A stretch of DNA of 64,000 nt from JAJXTN01 sp038230895 (GTDB lineage Bacteria; Patescibacteriota; Saccharimonadia; Saccharimonadales; UBA4665), in assembly GCA_038230895.1 (NCBI GenBank), contig JBBRMJ010000001.1:65466-129465 (forward strand), in the 5' to 3' direction. Positions 26,810 through 35,835 of the stretch are shown piece after piece; the stretch's first letter is position 1; each line of letters begins with the position of its first letter. Under the pieces are notes generated by a model. That model did no database searches, was not told where the DNA came from, and saw only the letters and a list, made by a program, of their open reading frames with translations. A program made the position numbers and the translations under genes.

Positions 26810-28264
26810 CTAGCCTTTGGCAGTGTGATCAACTTCTTGCTTGGGGAAGAGCGTGCCTTCAATCGGTCGGATGACGGCCTCACTGAAGACGGCTTGGATC
26901 CGAGCGGCGGTCGATGGCAGGAAGGGCTCCAACAAGGCAGCAATTTCCAGTAGAGCACTGACCTGGTAGGCCAAGACTTCGCGTAGGTGTTCGGCGTCAC
27001 CGTCACCAACGAGGGTCCAGGGTTTTTCTTCGTCGATGTACTGATTGAGGCCACGCACTTGCTCCCAGACTTCGTCGAGCGCCCGATCAAATTTGCAGGC
27101 CGCAAGGGCTACTTCGTATTGGGCAATATCATGCTCAGCTGGCGGAATTTCACCAACCATGCCTTTAAGATATTTCTGAATCATGGCCGCAGTACGCTGC
27201 ACGGCATTCCCAAGTTCATTGGCCAGTTCGTTATTGTAGGCGGCTTCAAATGTTTCCCAGGTGAAATCACCATCGCCATAGCTCGGGATGTGGCGTAAGA
27301 AGAAGTAACGGAAGGCATCCGGGCCATATTTGTCGATGACTTCGTCTGGTGAGACAGCATTGCCCAAGCTTTTACTCATTTTCTTAGCATCAACCGTCAC
27401 ATAGCCATGGACATACAACGTCTTGGGTAGAGGCAAATCAAGACCTATCAACATGGCCGGCCAAATAGCTGCATGAAAACGCAGTATTCCCTTTCCGACG
27501 ACTTGAATTTGGGCAGGCCAGAAATCTTTAAAATCCTTGTGCTCAGGATAACCCAGCACAGTAATGTAATTCATCAGGGCCTCGAACCAGACGTACATCA
27601 CCTGCTTCGGGTCGCCAGGTACCGGGATGCCCCAGTCAATTTTGTCTTTCGGACGGCTGATGCTGATGTCTTCCAGGCCGTCTTTCAACACCGACAGGAT
27701 TTCATTACGTTTCGTTTCTGGGATCACGAGGAAGCGCTGTGACTGGACGGCATTGAGCACCGGCTCTGTGTATTTGCTCAGTTTGAAGAAGTAATTTTCC
27801 TCTTCGATTTTCTCATAAGGCCGATTGTGGTCAGGGCAAACACCTTTATTGTCCTTGACGACTTTGTCGCTAAAAAACTCTTCGTCGCCGGTACAATACC
27901 AGCCGACATATTTGTCCTTGTAAATGTCTTTTTTGAGCGCTTCCCAGATCAGTTTGGCGCGCTGTTCATGGCCTTCGTCAGTCGTTCGTATGAAACGATC
28001 ATTGCTAATTTCTAATTTTTTCGCCAGTTTGCTGAATCGAGCACTCATCTTGTCAGCCAGCTCCATTGGTTTGAGCTTGAGTTCGGCGGCTTTCTCGGCG
28101 ATCTTGCCACCATGCTCGTCAGTACCAATGCTAAAAATGACATTCTCACCCAGTTGGCGAGCTCGACGTGCCAAGACATCAGCCATCAGGAATTCCATGG
28201 CATGACCGAGATGCGGTTCGCCATTTACATAGGGAATAGATGTCGTCACATAGTAATAACTCAT
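26810..28264 (-). CDS. metG: methionyl-tRNA synthetase
   Basis: 484 residues, the short form without the C-terminal tRNA-binding (EMAP/Trbp111) domain. The HIGH-like motif PYVNGEPHLGHA is at residues 11-22 and the KMSKS loop (KKMSKSLGN) is near 297. The connective peptide keeps WYCTGDEEF and CPDH, a reduced zinc-knuckle arrangement. It charges initiator and elongator tRNA-Met. Confidence 0.95.
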   Translation of the reverse strand: MSYYYVTTSIPYVNGEPHLGHAMEFLMADVLARRARQLGENVIFSIGTDEHGGKIAEKAAELKLKPMELADKMSARFSKLAKKLEISNDRFIRTTDEGHEQRAKLIWEALKKDIYKDKYVGWYCTGDEEFFSDKVVKDNKGVCPDHNRPYEKIEEENYFFKLSKYTEPVLNAVQSQRFLVIPETKRNEILSVLKDGLEDISISRPKDKIDWGIPVPGDPKQVMYVWFEALMNYITVLGYPEHKDFKDFWPAQIQVVGKGILRFHAAIWPAMLIGLDLPLPKTLYVHGYVTVDAKKMSKSLGNAVSPDEVIDKYGPDAFRYFFLRHIPSYGDGDFTWETFEAAYNNELANELGNAVQRTAAMIQKYLKGMVGEIPPAEHDIAQYEVALAACKFDRALDEVWEQVRGLNQYIDEEKPWTLVGDGDAEHLREVLAYQVSALLEIAALLEPFLPSTAARIQAVFSEAVIRPIEGTLFPKQEVDHTAKG

Positions 28265-28366
28265 TGTTCTAGTCTACCTGCTAATCTGTTATAAAAGAAA
28301 TCTGGCAGCTATAATTTTTGGTTCAGACATAGCTAAACCAGCTATCTTGTAATCAAGAACTAGGGT

Positions 28367-28798
28367 CTATTTAACTGTCACGATGCCTTGGGTGGTCGGT
28401 TTGGTGTAATCGCTATAGCCCCAGGAACCAGTCTTAGTGAAGGTGTAGGAATAGGTCGCGTCAGGCGCAATAACCGTTTTGCCAGAATAAAAGTTGGGCA
28501 ATGAGCTATGAGTGGGGTACGGATCAGCACCGATACTATGCGGGCTAGCAGTCTGGTTATGCCAGCTTACCATAGTGCCATTGGTGACAGACAGAGTAGC
28601 CGGTACAAAGCCGTTGTCGGTGATGTTCACAACAATAGTTGGTGTCGAATGAGGAAGTGCTGGTGGAGGCGTATCGATGCGTAAAAAAGTCCTACTCACT
28701 ACGATCACAATCACCACAAACAATAAAGCTGCTAGGGCAGCCATACGGCGCGGATGTTTTATATTTTTACCCATACGTGGTGTATCTCCCTGCTCCAT
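28367..28798 (-). CDS. membrane-anchored cupredoxin-like protein lacking most copper ligands
   Basis: 143 residues. The start overlaps the upstream stop (TAATG); a second Met lies 8 codons on. One span is at about 20-42. The exported part follows the cupredoxin pattern (IVVNITDNGFVPATLSVTNG, GTMVSWHNQTASPHSI, FTKTGSWGYS). Only the first His ligand (SPHSI) is kept. The position of the usual C...H...M cluster reads YSDYTKPTTQG, so a type 1 copper site is unlikely. Confidence 0.75.
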   Translation of the reverse strand: MEQGDTPRMGKNIKHPRRMAALAALLFVVIVIVVSRTFLRIDTPPPALPHSTPTIVVNITDNGFVPATLSVTNGTMVSWHNQTASPHSIGADPYPTHSSLPNFYSGKTVIAPDATYSYTFTKTGSWGYSDYTKPTTQGIVTVK

Positions 28799-31700
28799 TA
28801 CTGATCCCTCAACGAAGTGTTCGGAATAATTTCTTTTGGTGCAGTGCCGTGGCTCCAGAGTAGCTGAGCGATTGCTGATCCACTGTCCTCATAATAGTCC
28901 ATCTGAACATCATACGTGACGCCGCCAACCAGGGCGATGGTGCCGCTATTCAACGTAGCTTTGTGGTTCGTCCAATCATTGACCAGTTGCTGGCCATTCA
29001 CCCACAAACGGACACCATCATCAGTGTTGGTGTAGAACGTATAGGTGTCGGTAGCCTGAGCCTTAACTTTGCCACTCCAATGGACCGAGAATTTATCTGA
29101 GTTCAGACGGGTATCTGGCGCACTCGTGCCCCAATCGAAATTAAGCGTATCGTCAATTCGAGTCAGAGCAACTGGACCGCTCAGATCAATCGAATTGTAA
29201 TAGTTAGCTGAGATACCATACGAGTTATTGACTAGCACTGTGCTCGGTATGACTGCCTGTACAATTGATGGACCACTCCATGAGAGCTGGGCGACAGCAT
29301 TGCCGGTATTTTCATAGTATTCCATACGTATGTTGTACTTGACACCAGCATTCATGGTTATAGTTTGGCTATCTTGCTTACTGCTATGGTCTTGCCAATT
29401 ATCAATAAGCAATTGATCATCTACCCACAAACGAACACCATCGTCAGACTGAGTGTATAAGGTATAGGTGCCGGTGGTCGGCGCGGTAATACGTCCAGTC
29501 CAGCGAGCGCTAAAATGATCGGCGCTTATACCAGCCAGCGGCGCACTACTACCCCAGTTAAAGTTCACGCTGCTATCGTTACGAACGAGACCAGCGCCAC
29601 TTAAGGTCTGATTGTTGAAGTAGGTACCCTTCAGCCCAGCAACTAAGCCGTTACTGGCTGGGGGAGTTGTGACAGCGGCTTTAGCGGCATTACTTGTATT
29701 ATTACTAGCATCATAGGCCTTTACAGCATAGGTATATGTCACACCAGGCTGAGCGGTCGCGTCACCAAAGCTGGTGGTAGCTGATTTGCTTATCTCAGCG
29801 CCGTTTCGACTGACTTTGTAGCCCGCGACAGCGACGTTATCGGTCGAAGCCGACCAAGCCAAATCAACCTGGTTTGATGATACGGCAACTGCCGAAACAT
29901 TAGACGGCGTAGTCGGTGCGGTAGTATCGGATTGTTGTGGCGTCGTAACGGTGGCTGCTACGGACGCAGCACTAACATTCGAGGCAGCATCGAAGGCTAC
30001 AATGACGTAGCTGTAGGCAGTGTTCGGCAGTACGGTATTGTCGGTGTAACCAGTGGTGGTAACGGTTGCCAACGTCACACCATTACGCTGTACGTAGTAA
30101 CCGGCGACACCGACATTATCGGTACTCGGCTGCCAGGAGATATCGACCTGCGTGGCAGTATTTGCAATAGCGCTGACAGCGCTCGGCGTTGTAGGAGCGG
30201 TGGTATCGGCCGGTTTCAACGTTGTCGCCGTTAATGCCGCACTGACTGCTGAGGTATTGCCAGCTGCGTCATATGCCGCCACGGTGTAGGCATAGGCAGT
30301 CGTTGCAGACAGCCCGGTATCAGTAATCGAAGTTGTGGCCGTGTTTTGGATCAATACACCATTACGATAGAAGTGATAGCCCGTGACAGCGACATTATCA
30401 GTAGAGGCGTTCCAAGCTACCGTAACACTGCTCGCAGTTTGGCTTGGTGATGATAGTCCCGCAGGCACACTTGGTGCGGTGGTGTCTGGTGGGGCCGGTG
30501 TCGTGACACTGGCGGTATTGGAAGCCGCGCTGGTATTGCCAGCCGCGTCAAAGGCCTTAACGCTATAGCTATAAGCCGTCGAAGCGATGACTGAGGTGTC
30601 AGCGTAACTGCTAACGGCGTTAACTGATGTTAGGAGTATTCCTTGACGATAAATACGGTAGCCGGTCACGCCGACATTGTCGGTTGATGCCGTCCAACTT
30701 AGATTGACTTGCTGTGACCTCGTAGCGGTGGCAGTTAAGGAACCTGGAGCGGTAGGAGCGGTTGTATCAACAGGTGTCGGTGTGGTGACACTGGCGGTAT
30801 TGGAAGCACTACTGATATTACTGGCTGCGTCGAGAGCTTTGACGGTGTATGTATAGCTGGTTGATGAAGCAACCGTGCTGTCAGCGTAGGTAGTGCTCGT
30901 GCCGACGGTCCCGATCAATGTACCGCTCCGATAAATCTGGTATCCGGTGACGCCGACATTGTCAGTGGAAGCAGCCCAGCTAAGATTGACGAGAAGTGGC
31001 GTTGGCGCAACTGCGCTAAGACCTGTCGGGGCCGTGGGTGGCTGCGTATCATTTGTTGGCGGTTGTACCGGATTCACAAAGGCCGAATTTTGGGCCCAGT
31101 TCGTGTTGAAGGAGTCCTGCTCCGTCTGGTCTTTGAGGCCGTTAAAGTCGTACTGGGTGCGGCTGTCATGGGAACCGATACTATCCCAAACAGTCCAGAG
31201 TTTGATCCGTGGATAGGTATTAGCTTTTAGGGCATTGCCGCCATCAACGTACTGTTGGTACGTCTTGCTTTGAGTTTTGGCCCACGATCCCCACTCGCCA
31301 ATACCCCAAGGGTGGTTGGTGAAGTCATGGGTTGCGTCGGAATTAGTAGTTAACCAGTTATAAAAGTAATCGGTACCGCTCTTAAAGGTCTCGTTATCCG
31401 AGTAATAGTGATCCCACATAACCCAGTCGACAAGATTATTACCGGGCCAGAGCTCTTTTTGCATGCAGGCCCACTGAGGCCCACTCATGTAGATAATGCC
31501 CCAATCGACATTGGTAACACCTTGGTTGGTGAATTGTTGGCGGACGTTGGCCCACATCGCTCGGTACTGTGCTGGTGTGCCAGTGGTACCAACGTAGGCA
31601 AAGGTTGAGGGACAACCGGCAGCTCCGCCGGAAACATCATTGTTCGGTTCGTGCCATAAAGCGAAAAGAATCTTCTTGGGCGCAACGGCCTTAATGCTCT

Positions 31701-32127
31701 TCGCCATTGCGATGATGTTGTTATTGACGGTCTGATTCGAGCCATCAGCGCTCGCCCAGTCAGTAGACGGCTTGTAGTTGAGCAGCAGGTAGGTGTTTGG
31801 TCGATTGATATAGTACAGCTCATCAGGAGTCAGAGTAGCTGGAGCTTTGGAGAAGTCGTGAGCAAAGTCAACCTGGCTACCAGTACGCGTTTCATATTCT
31901 GTGATCCTGGTCTTCAATCCACCGGTTGCTACGGGATAGCTATTTGGTGAAGTGCCCTGCCATGGGCGGCAAGGGTTAACCAGCAAGGCGTCAGGAGTGC
32001 AAGTTGTTGCGGCATGGCTTCCCTTTAATAACGCGTAGCCGCCGATACCGACAACTATAAAAACTACGAGCAATAGCAGAATCTGCTGTGGCTGTTTTGA
32101 GCTCATAGTAACTTTGGCGCTTTTCAC
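28798..32127 (-). CDS. large secreted glycosidase-like protein with five FN3 and two PA14 domains
   Basis: 1109 residues. Signal/anchor at about 12-38. A catalytic-type domain (about 60-350) has WHEPNND near 165 and WGIGEWGSW near 280. These are two Glu in (beta/alpha)8 positions like the acid/base and nucleophile of GH26/GH-A clan enzymes. Five fibronectin type III repeats (about 360-830, each with STDNVxVxGY) follow, then two PA14-like domains (about 840-970 and 975-1105, with WTGRITAP/HWSGKVKA and DDGVRLWV). The PA14 modules should bind sugars. It is probably exported to act on or bind glycans, perhaps of a host or neighbour. The hydrolase family is uncertain. Confidence 0.75.
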   Translation of the reverse strand: MKSAKVTMSSKQPQQILLLLVVFIVVGIGGYALLKGSHAATTCTPDALLVNPCRPWQGTSPNSYPVATGGLKTRITEYETRTGSQVDFAHDFSKAPATLTPDELYYINRPNTYLLLNYKPSTDWASADGSNQTVNNNIIAMAKSIKAVAPKKILFALWHEPNNDVSGGAAGCPSTFAYVGTTGTPAQYRAMWANVRQQFTNQGVTNVDWGIIYMSGPQWACMQKELWPGNNLVDWVMWDHYYSDNETFKSGTDYFYNWLTTNSDATHDFTNHPWGIGEWGSWAKTQSKTYQQYVDGGNALKANTYPRIKLWTVWDSIGSHDSRTQYDFNGLKDQTEQDSFNTNWAQNSAFVNPVQPPTNDTQPPTAPTGLSAVAPTPLLVNLSWAASTDNVGVTGYQIYRSGTLIGTVGTSTTYADSTVASSTSYTYTVKALDAASNISSASNTASVTTPTPVDTTAPTAPGSLTATATRSQQVNLSWTASTDNVGVTGYRIYRQGILLTSVNAVSSYADTSVIASTAYSYSVKAFDAAGNTSAASNTASVTTPAPPDTTAPSVPAGLSSPSQTASSVTVAWNASTDNVAVTGYHFYRNGVLIQNTATTSITDTGLSATTAYAYTVAAYDAAGNTSAVSAALTATTLKPADTTAPTTPSAVSAIANTATQVDISWQPSTDNVGVAGYYVQRNGVTLATVTTTGYTDNTVLPNTAYSYVIVAFDAASNVSAASVAATVTTPQQSDTTAPTTPSNVSAVAVSSNQVDLAWSASTDNVAVAGYKVSRNGAEISKSATTSFGDATAQPGVTYTYAVKAYDASNNTSNAAKAAVTTPPASNGLVAGLKGTYFNNQTLSGAGLVRNDSSVNFNWGSSAPLAGISADHFSARWTGRITAPTTGTYTLYTQSDDGVRLWVDDQLLIDNWQDHSSKQDSQTITMNAGVKYNIRMEYYENTGNAVAQLSWSGPSIVQAVIPSTVLVNNSYGISANYYNSIDLSGPVALTRIDDTLNFDWGTSAPDTRLNSDKFSVHWSGKVKAQATDTYTFYTNTDDGVRLWVNGQQLVNDWTNHKATLNSGTIALVGGVTYDVQMDYYEDSGSAIAQLLWSHGTAPKEIIPNTSLRDQ

Positions 32128-32280
32128 AACGTGTCCCGACGTTCTGTATCAATTTTGGATTTATTTGTCGCGGCGAAACCAGCATCACGGTAATGGTTAT
32201 ACTTTAGCACGTGCTTACTGCTACGCAAGCTTTTTTTACAACTTTATTTCTGCAAACGTTATCTAGAACTTTAGTACATA

Positions 32281-32357
32281 TGGTGGGGCTGGAGGGACTC
32301 GAACCCCCGACTTCGGCAATGTGAATGCCGCGCTCTAGCCAGCTGAGCTACAACCCC
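32281..32357 (-). tRNA. tRNA-Val (anticodon CAC)
   Basis: 77 nt including an encoded CCA (tgg at 32281-32283). The acceptor GGGGTTG pairs with CAGCCCC. The anticodon arm CGGCA-TTCACAT-TGCCG gives CAC. The T arm CGGGGGTTCGAGTCCC is canonical. A TATAAT -10 (32377-32382) lies about 20 nt upstream. Confidence 0.95.
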
Positions 32358-32426
32358 TCACCTCTAACTGCAACAAATTATAGCACTGGCTGTCTGAATT
32401 ACAGATGATGTGCCGTCAGCTGGAAT

Positions 32427-33707
32427 TCAGAGGGGTCGGTCGACGTAATCTTGGCAAAAGCGTTCAAAAACGGCGTTGGTCCAGCCGAAACCAGTTTGGG
32501 AAGGATAGACACCCTTGACTGGTGGCTTTTCGGGATTCACGACATTATATTTCTCGAGGAAGACATGCTCGGTATTGAACCATTGCAAGTTGGTCTTCAG
32601 CCATTTGGTGGCGATGCGACGAGCATCGGCGTGGTAGCCGTAGCGCTCCAGAGCTTTGACGACGATGAAATGCAAAGGCGCCCAGCCATTGGGATATGCC
32701 CATTGTGTTGGCATACTGCCGAAGACGAATTGGCCGAGCGGTAAGGCATCTGTCGTCGCCAAACCACCCTTGTTTTCGAAGCGTCGGAGAGCCTTGACTA
32801 AGGCGGCAGCTTGTTTGTCATCCACCATACCGGCCCACATCGGATAATAGGCGGCTAAGCTCGAGATATTCCCGCGCTTTTTCTTGACATAATTGTAGTC
32901 GTAATACAGGCCGCGAATACGATCCCACATCAATTCGTTCATGGTCTTCTTGCGCACTTCGGCGGCGTCTTCCCATTTGCCAGCTTCGCGCTTATCATCG
33001 AGGATGCGAGCTGCACGGGCGAAGTCCATTTCGTACTTGTAGAGTAAGGCATTGAGGTCCACCGGTAAGAAATTCAAAGCTTTGCGATCGAAGCGTGGCG
33101 TCATGTCCCAGCCACTTTCGGCCTCGGCCAGATCGTGCAAGTAGTTAATGTCATAGTAACGGCTGAGCCCGCGGAAAACCTGGCGCTCATTGGGCTTTTT
33201 CTGACCCAACCACACCGTCGCGTACTCCTTCTTGGCTATCTCAATCGCTGCCTTCAACCACTGTTTGTCCAAATCGTATTGCTGGTAAAGGTCAAAAATA
33301 AAGCTCGTCAAGAAGGGTGGTTGGGAACGACCCATCAGATAAGTGCGCGAAGCGTTTGGGATGACTTTGAAGCGTTCGAATAAGGCAAAAAGGTCTTCCA
33401 AAATGCCGCTGACCAGTTCCTGGTGTTCGGCATCGAGCAAACCCTGGATCATGAAGTAACTATCCCAGTAATACAGCTCATTGTAGTCAAAGCCCGTTTT
33501 AGCACGGTAAGATGGCACCAGATAGGGCTTGGGCAGCCCCAGGAGGCTCTCATCATCTTTGGGGTGGAAACGTTCGACTTTGGGCCAATACGCAGCGATA
33601 TAAGCCCGAGCAGCTTCGACATCATGCGTTGTCAATGCTTTGTCGGGACGAAACGACAGCTGCAAGGCGTTGCTCAGCAGATCTTTAGCCTTATCGAATG
33701 TAGTCAT
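32427..33707 (-). CDS. trehalase-like glycoside hydrolase (GH37)
   Basis: 426 residues, no signal peptide, so cytoplasmic. It contains the family patterns FDYNELYYWDSYFM (about 93-106), SGWDMTPRF (about 198-206) and QWAYPNGWAPLHF (about 340). Together these suggest hydrolysis of trehalose to glucose, feeding the glycolytic enzymes at 49-53 kb. It is shorter than the ~550-residue secreted TreA, consistent with a compact cytoplasmic form. Some GH37 relatives act on other alpha-glucosides. Confidence 0.88.
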   Translation of the reverse strand: MTTFDKAKDLLSNALQLSFRPDKALTTHDVEAARAYIAAYWPKVERFHPKDDESLLGLPKPYLVPSYRAKTGFDYNELYYWDSYFMIQGLLDAEHQELVSGILEDLFALFERFKVIPNASRTYLMGRSQPPFLTSFIFDLYQQYDLDKQWLKAAIEIAKKEYATVWLGQKKPNERQVFRGLSRYYDINYLHDLAEAESGWDMTPRFDRKALNFLPVDLNALLYKYEMDFARAARILDDKREAGKWEDAAEVRKKTMNELMWDRIRGLYYDYNYVKKKRGNISSLAAYYPMWAGMVDDKQAAALVKALRRFENKGGLATTDALPLGQFVFGSMPTQWAYPNGWAPLHFIVVKALERYGYHADARRIATKWLKTNLQWFNTEHVFLEKYNVVNPEKPPVKGVYPSQTGFGWTNAVFERFCQDYVDRPL

Positions 33708-33769
33708 GCTCCTAGATTAGCGGCCCCAGGAGGCCGGGTCAAGGAAAACGACAAGTCGATAGCCAGATA

Positions 33770-34069
33770 TTAGTTCAAGCCTGCGAGATCGTTGTCCAGC
33801 TGATTACTATCAGCGCTGTTGGCGGTTGTTGGATCGTTGGCGTTGAGAATCTGTTGAGCAGTAGTGAGGTCACTAGCTTTGGCGACATCTGGTGCTGTGC
33901 TGACAGTGCTGGCCTTCGTCGAGCTACTGGCTGGCGCACTACTAAGCGATGCAATTTTAGTGTGGTTAGAAGCAACGCGCAGGCCGATGACGGCTACTAT
34001 GCCCAAAAAACCTACAATCAGTACTAATTCAATGACTGAAAAACCTTGTTGTGAATGTCGAGCTTTCAT
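33770..34069 (-). CDS. short type IV pilin-like protein
   Basis: 99 residues with a class III signal: a short basic leader, then QQGFSVIELVLIVGFLGIVA with the expected Gly before the cleavage site and Glu at +5. The remaining ~60 residues are Ser/Thr/Ala-rich, too small for a normal pilin head, so a minor pilin or pseudopilin is likely. The ATG overlaps the stop of the upstream gene (TAATG), tying the two together. No prepilin peptidase or assembly gene is in the window. Confidence 0.75.
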   Translation of the reverse strand: MKARHSQQGFSVIELVLIVGFLGIVAVIGLRVASNHTKIASLSSAPASSSTKASTVSTAPDVAKASDLTTAQQILNANDPTTANSADSNQLDNDLAGLN

Positions 34070-34743
34070 TAGTTTGTACCTTCCGTCTTGCTAGTCTCTG
34101 GCGTCACGACCGATTTTACACCGACTATTAAGTTCTTAACTGATGTACGGTAATCTTTTAGAGCAGTTATTTCGCTCTTTAGATCAGCTTTGAACGACGT
34201 GGCAGCTCCAGCAGGATCAGTCCCGTCACATTTGAAGTCCGCTTTGTCGGCCTTGACGGCGTCGACAGCAGCCTGTGAAACGACCTTTTGAGCGTCGACA
34301 GCTGCAACGAGGGCATCATAGTTAGTCAGCGTGACACCTTTATTAGCGTAGAAAGTTTCGACTCGAGTCGCAATGCTGCTGAAGAGATCAAGCTGCTTCT
34401 GACCGCGCTCTGCGATACGACTCATCTTGTCGGTGATCGCGCTCTGACGCTTGTCACATATTTTTAACTTCACGCCTTGGAGGTGGTGGTCCCCGGTCTT
34501 TTCAGTTTCAGTTTGAGCTGCATCCCCGGTGCCGGACTTCTCAGTCTCAGTACTCGTCTCATGGCTGGTGGTGTTCGTACCCTCAGCGACTGTTGCCGTC
34601 GTGTGAGTTTCGGTTGTAGTTGAGCCGCTGTGTGAGCCGCTACCCGAGCCGCTAATGCCACCCTCGGCAAAGACTGGCGCACTCATAAGTATTGCTGACG
34701 CCATCGTTGCGGCTATCAGACTTAGATTTGATGTTTTTCGCAT
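34069..34743 (-). CDS. secreted protein, translationally coupled to the pilin-like gene
   Basis: 224 residues with a signal peptide (about 8-27). A Gly/Ser/Thr/Glu-rich low-complexity region (about 28-85) is followed by a helical domain (about 95-215) with a Cys pair about 80 residues apart (KICDKRQS; DFKCDG). AGGAAA lies upstream of ATG 34743. It may be an extracellular partner of the pilus subunit; no family recognised. Confidence 0.65.
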   Translation of the reverse strand: MRKTSNLSLIAATMASAILMSAPVFAEGGISGSGSGSHSGSTTTETHTTATVAEGTNTTSHETSTETEKSGTGDAAQTETEKTGDHHLQGVKLKICDKRQSAITDKMSRIAERGQKQLDLFSSIATRVETFYANKGVTLTNYDALVAAVDAQKVVSQAAVDAVKADKADFKCDGTDPAGAATSFKADLKSEITALKDYRTSVKNLIVGVKSVVTPETSKTEGTN

Positions 34744-34852
34744 ATGTGTTAATTTCCTTTCGTATTAATAAGCTTAAGCCTATTATCAGCAGTAGTCAAC
34801 AGCGTAAACTAGACGCGAATGAGCTACGCGGTAGCACCCTGTAAAGCTTCAC

Positions 34853-34881
34853 TAAAGAAAAGACCCCTCCGGAGAGGGGTC
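34853..34881 (-). terminator. intrinsic terminator after the RRM gene
   Basis: On the minus strand an 8-bp stem, GACCCCTC-TCCG-GAGGGGTC, is followed directly by TTTTCTTT. It lies 23 nt past the stop of the RNA-binding protein gene. Confidence 0.9.
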
Positions 34882-34903
34882 TCTGACTGCTAGAACGTAA
34901 GGT

Positions 34904-35236
34904 CTAGTAGCGCTGGCGATCGTTGCCACCGTGGTAACCACCGCCACCTCCGCCACCACCACCGCCGCCGAAGCTGCGGGGTCGCTCTTCACGAGGACGA
35001 GCCTCGTTGACCACGATAGCGCGGCCGTCGAGTTCTTTGCCATTCAGCTGATCAACAGCTGCCTTAGCTTCGTCGTCGTTGGACATTTCTACGAAACCGA
35101 AGCCCTTAGAGCGGTTGGTTTCGCGATCGAAAATGACGGTTGCTGAAACGACAGTACCCGCACTTGCGAAAAAGTCCTTTAGTTGGTCGTCCGTGGTATT
35201 CCAGGACAGTGAGCCAACAAATAGTTTGGTTGCCAT
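34904..35236 (-). CDS. glycine-rich RNA-binding protein (RRM)
   Basis: 110 residues: one RNA recognition motif (about 1-80) with RNP2 KLFVGSL and RNP1 SKGFGFVEM, then an Arg/Gly-rich tail. Proteins of this type bind single-stranded RNA and are often induced by cold in bacteria. The long leader and strong promoter fit that mode of control, but this is inferred. It is monocistronic, bounded by its own promoter and terminator. Confidence 0.93.
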   Translation of the reverse strand: MATKLFVGSLSWNTTDDQLKDFFASAGTVVSATVIFDRETNRSKGFGFVEMSNDDEAKAAVDQLNGKELDGRAIVVNEARPREERPRSFGGGGGGGGGGGYHGGNDRQRY

Positions 35237-35366
35237 ACTTACTTCTTATCTCCTTACGTCTCCGAGGTAATCTGGCAAACCAGTTAGCTGCGCCTCTTGA
35301 ACCTATGCTTTTAACTTAATTATCTAGAACCTAACAAACGTTATTAGCAGCTTTTCTAGTGGTGGC

Positions 35367-35395
35367 AGTATACCATTTTCCCTGTTCCACCACAA
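35367..35395 (-). promoter_or_regulatory. promoter of the RRM gene
   Basis: TTGTGG (35390-35395), a 17-nt spacer and TATACT (35367-35372). The start near 35360 leaves a leader of about 125 nt, with AAGGAG before the ATG. The rest of the 255-bp gap to the next gene shows no further gene. Confidence 0.7.
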
Positions 35396-35491
35396 GGGGA
35401 TTAATATTCCCTTAACAAGGGTCGTCCAACCTACTTATGCTTGCAAATCCATACAATAGGTCGATAATTCTACACTATTAAGGAGCACATT

Positions 35492-35749
35492 ATGATTAAG
35501 GGTTTTGAATATGACGGTTCCGGTGTGGCTTTAGCCCTAACGGTTGAAGAGGCGTTGCCACGCGCAATGGACATGTTGCAAGGCTTAGAGCTTCGTGAGG
35601 GTACTATTTGTGTGGACGCGTTGGTCTGGGGCTTACAGGGTCGCATGGTAGGTGTCACTGCCGCTCAAGATACGCTGAGACACCTCAATGCAACCGGCGT
35701 GGTTGCTTTCACAGATGAGGGGAACGTGCGATACCCACCTCTCAGCTAA
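35492..35749 (+). CDS. small hypothetical protein
   Basis: 85 residues from ATG 35492 with a good AAGGAG ribosome binding site 8 nt upstream. No signal peptide or span. The sequence (VALALTVEEALPRAMDMLQG...) suggests a compact alpha/beta domain. No family recognised. A hairpin (ACCGAA/TTCGGT near 35795) follows, without a U-run. Confidence 0.6.
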   Translation: MIKGFEYDGSGVALALTVEEALPRAMDMLQGLELREGTICVDALVWGLQGRMVGVTAAQDTLRHLNATGVVAFTDEGNVRYPPLS

Positions 35750-35835
35750 ATATTCCGTAATTCACAGACAGAAGTGAGCTAAGTTCGCAAGGGTACCGAA
35801 ACAAGTTCGGTATGACAGTATTGGGCTATTCTAAA

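Noticed and set aside
28900..31080. Regular repeats resembling a CRISPR or satellite array
   Set aside because: They are the coding repeats of FN3 and PA14 domains; unit length is about 280 nt with codon-type divergence.
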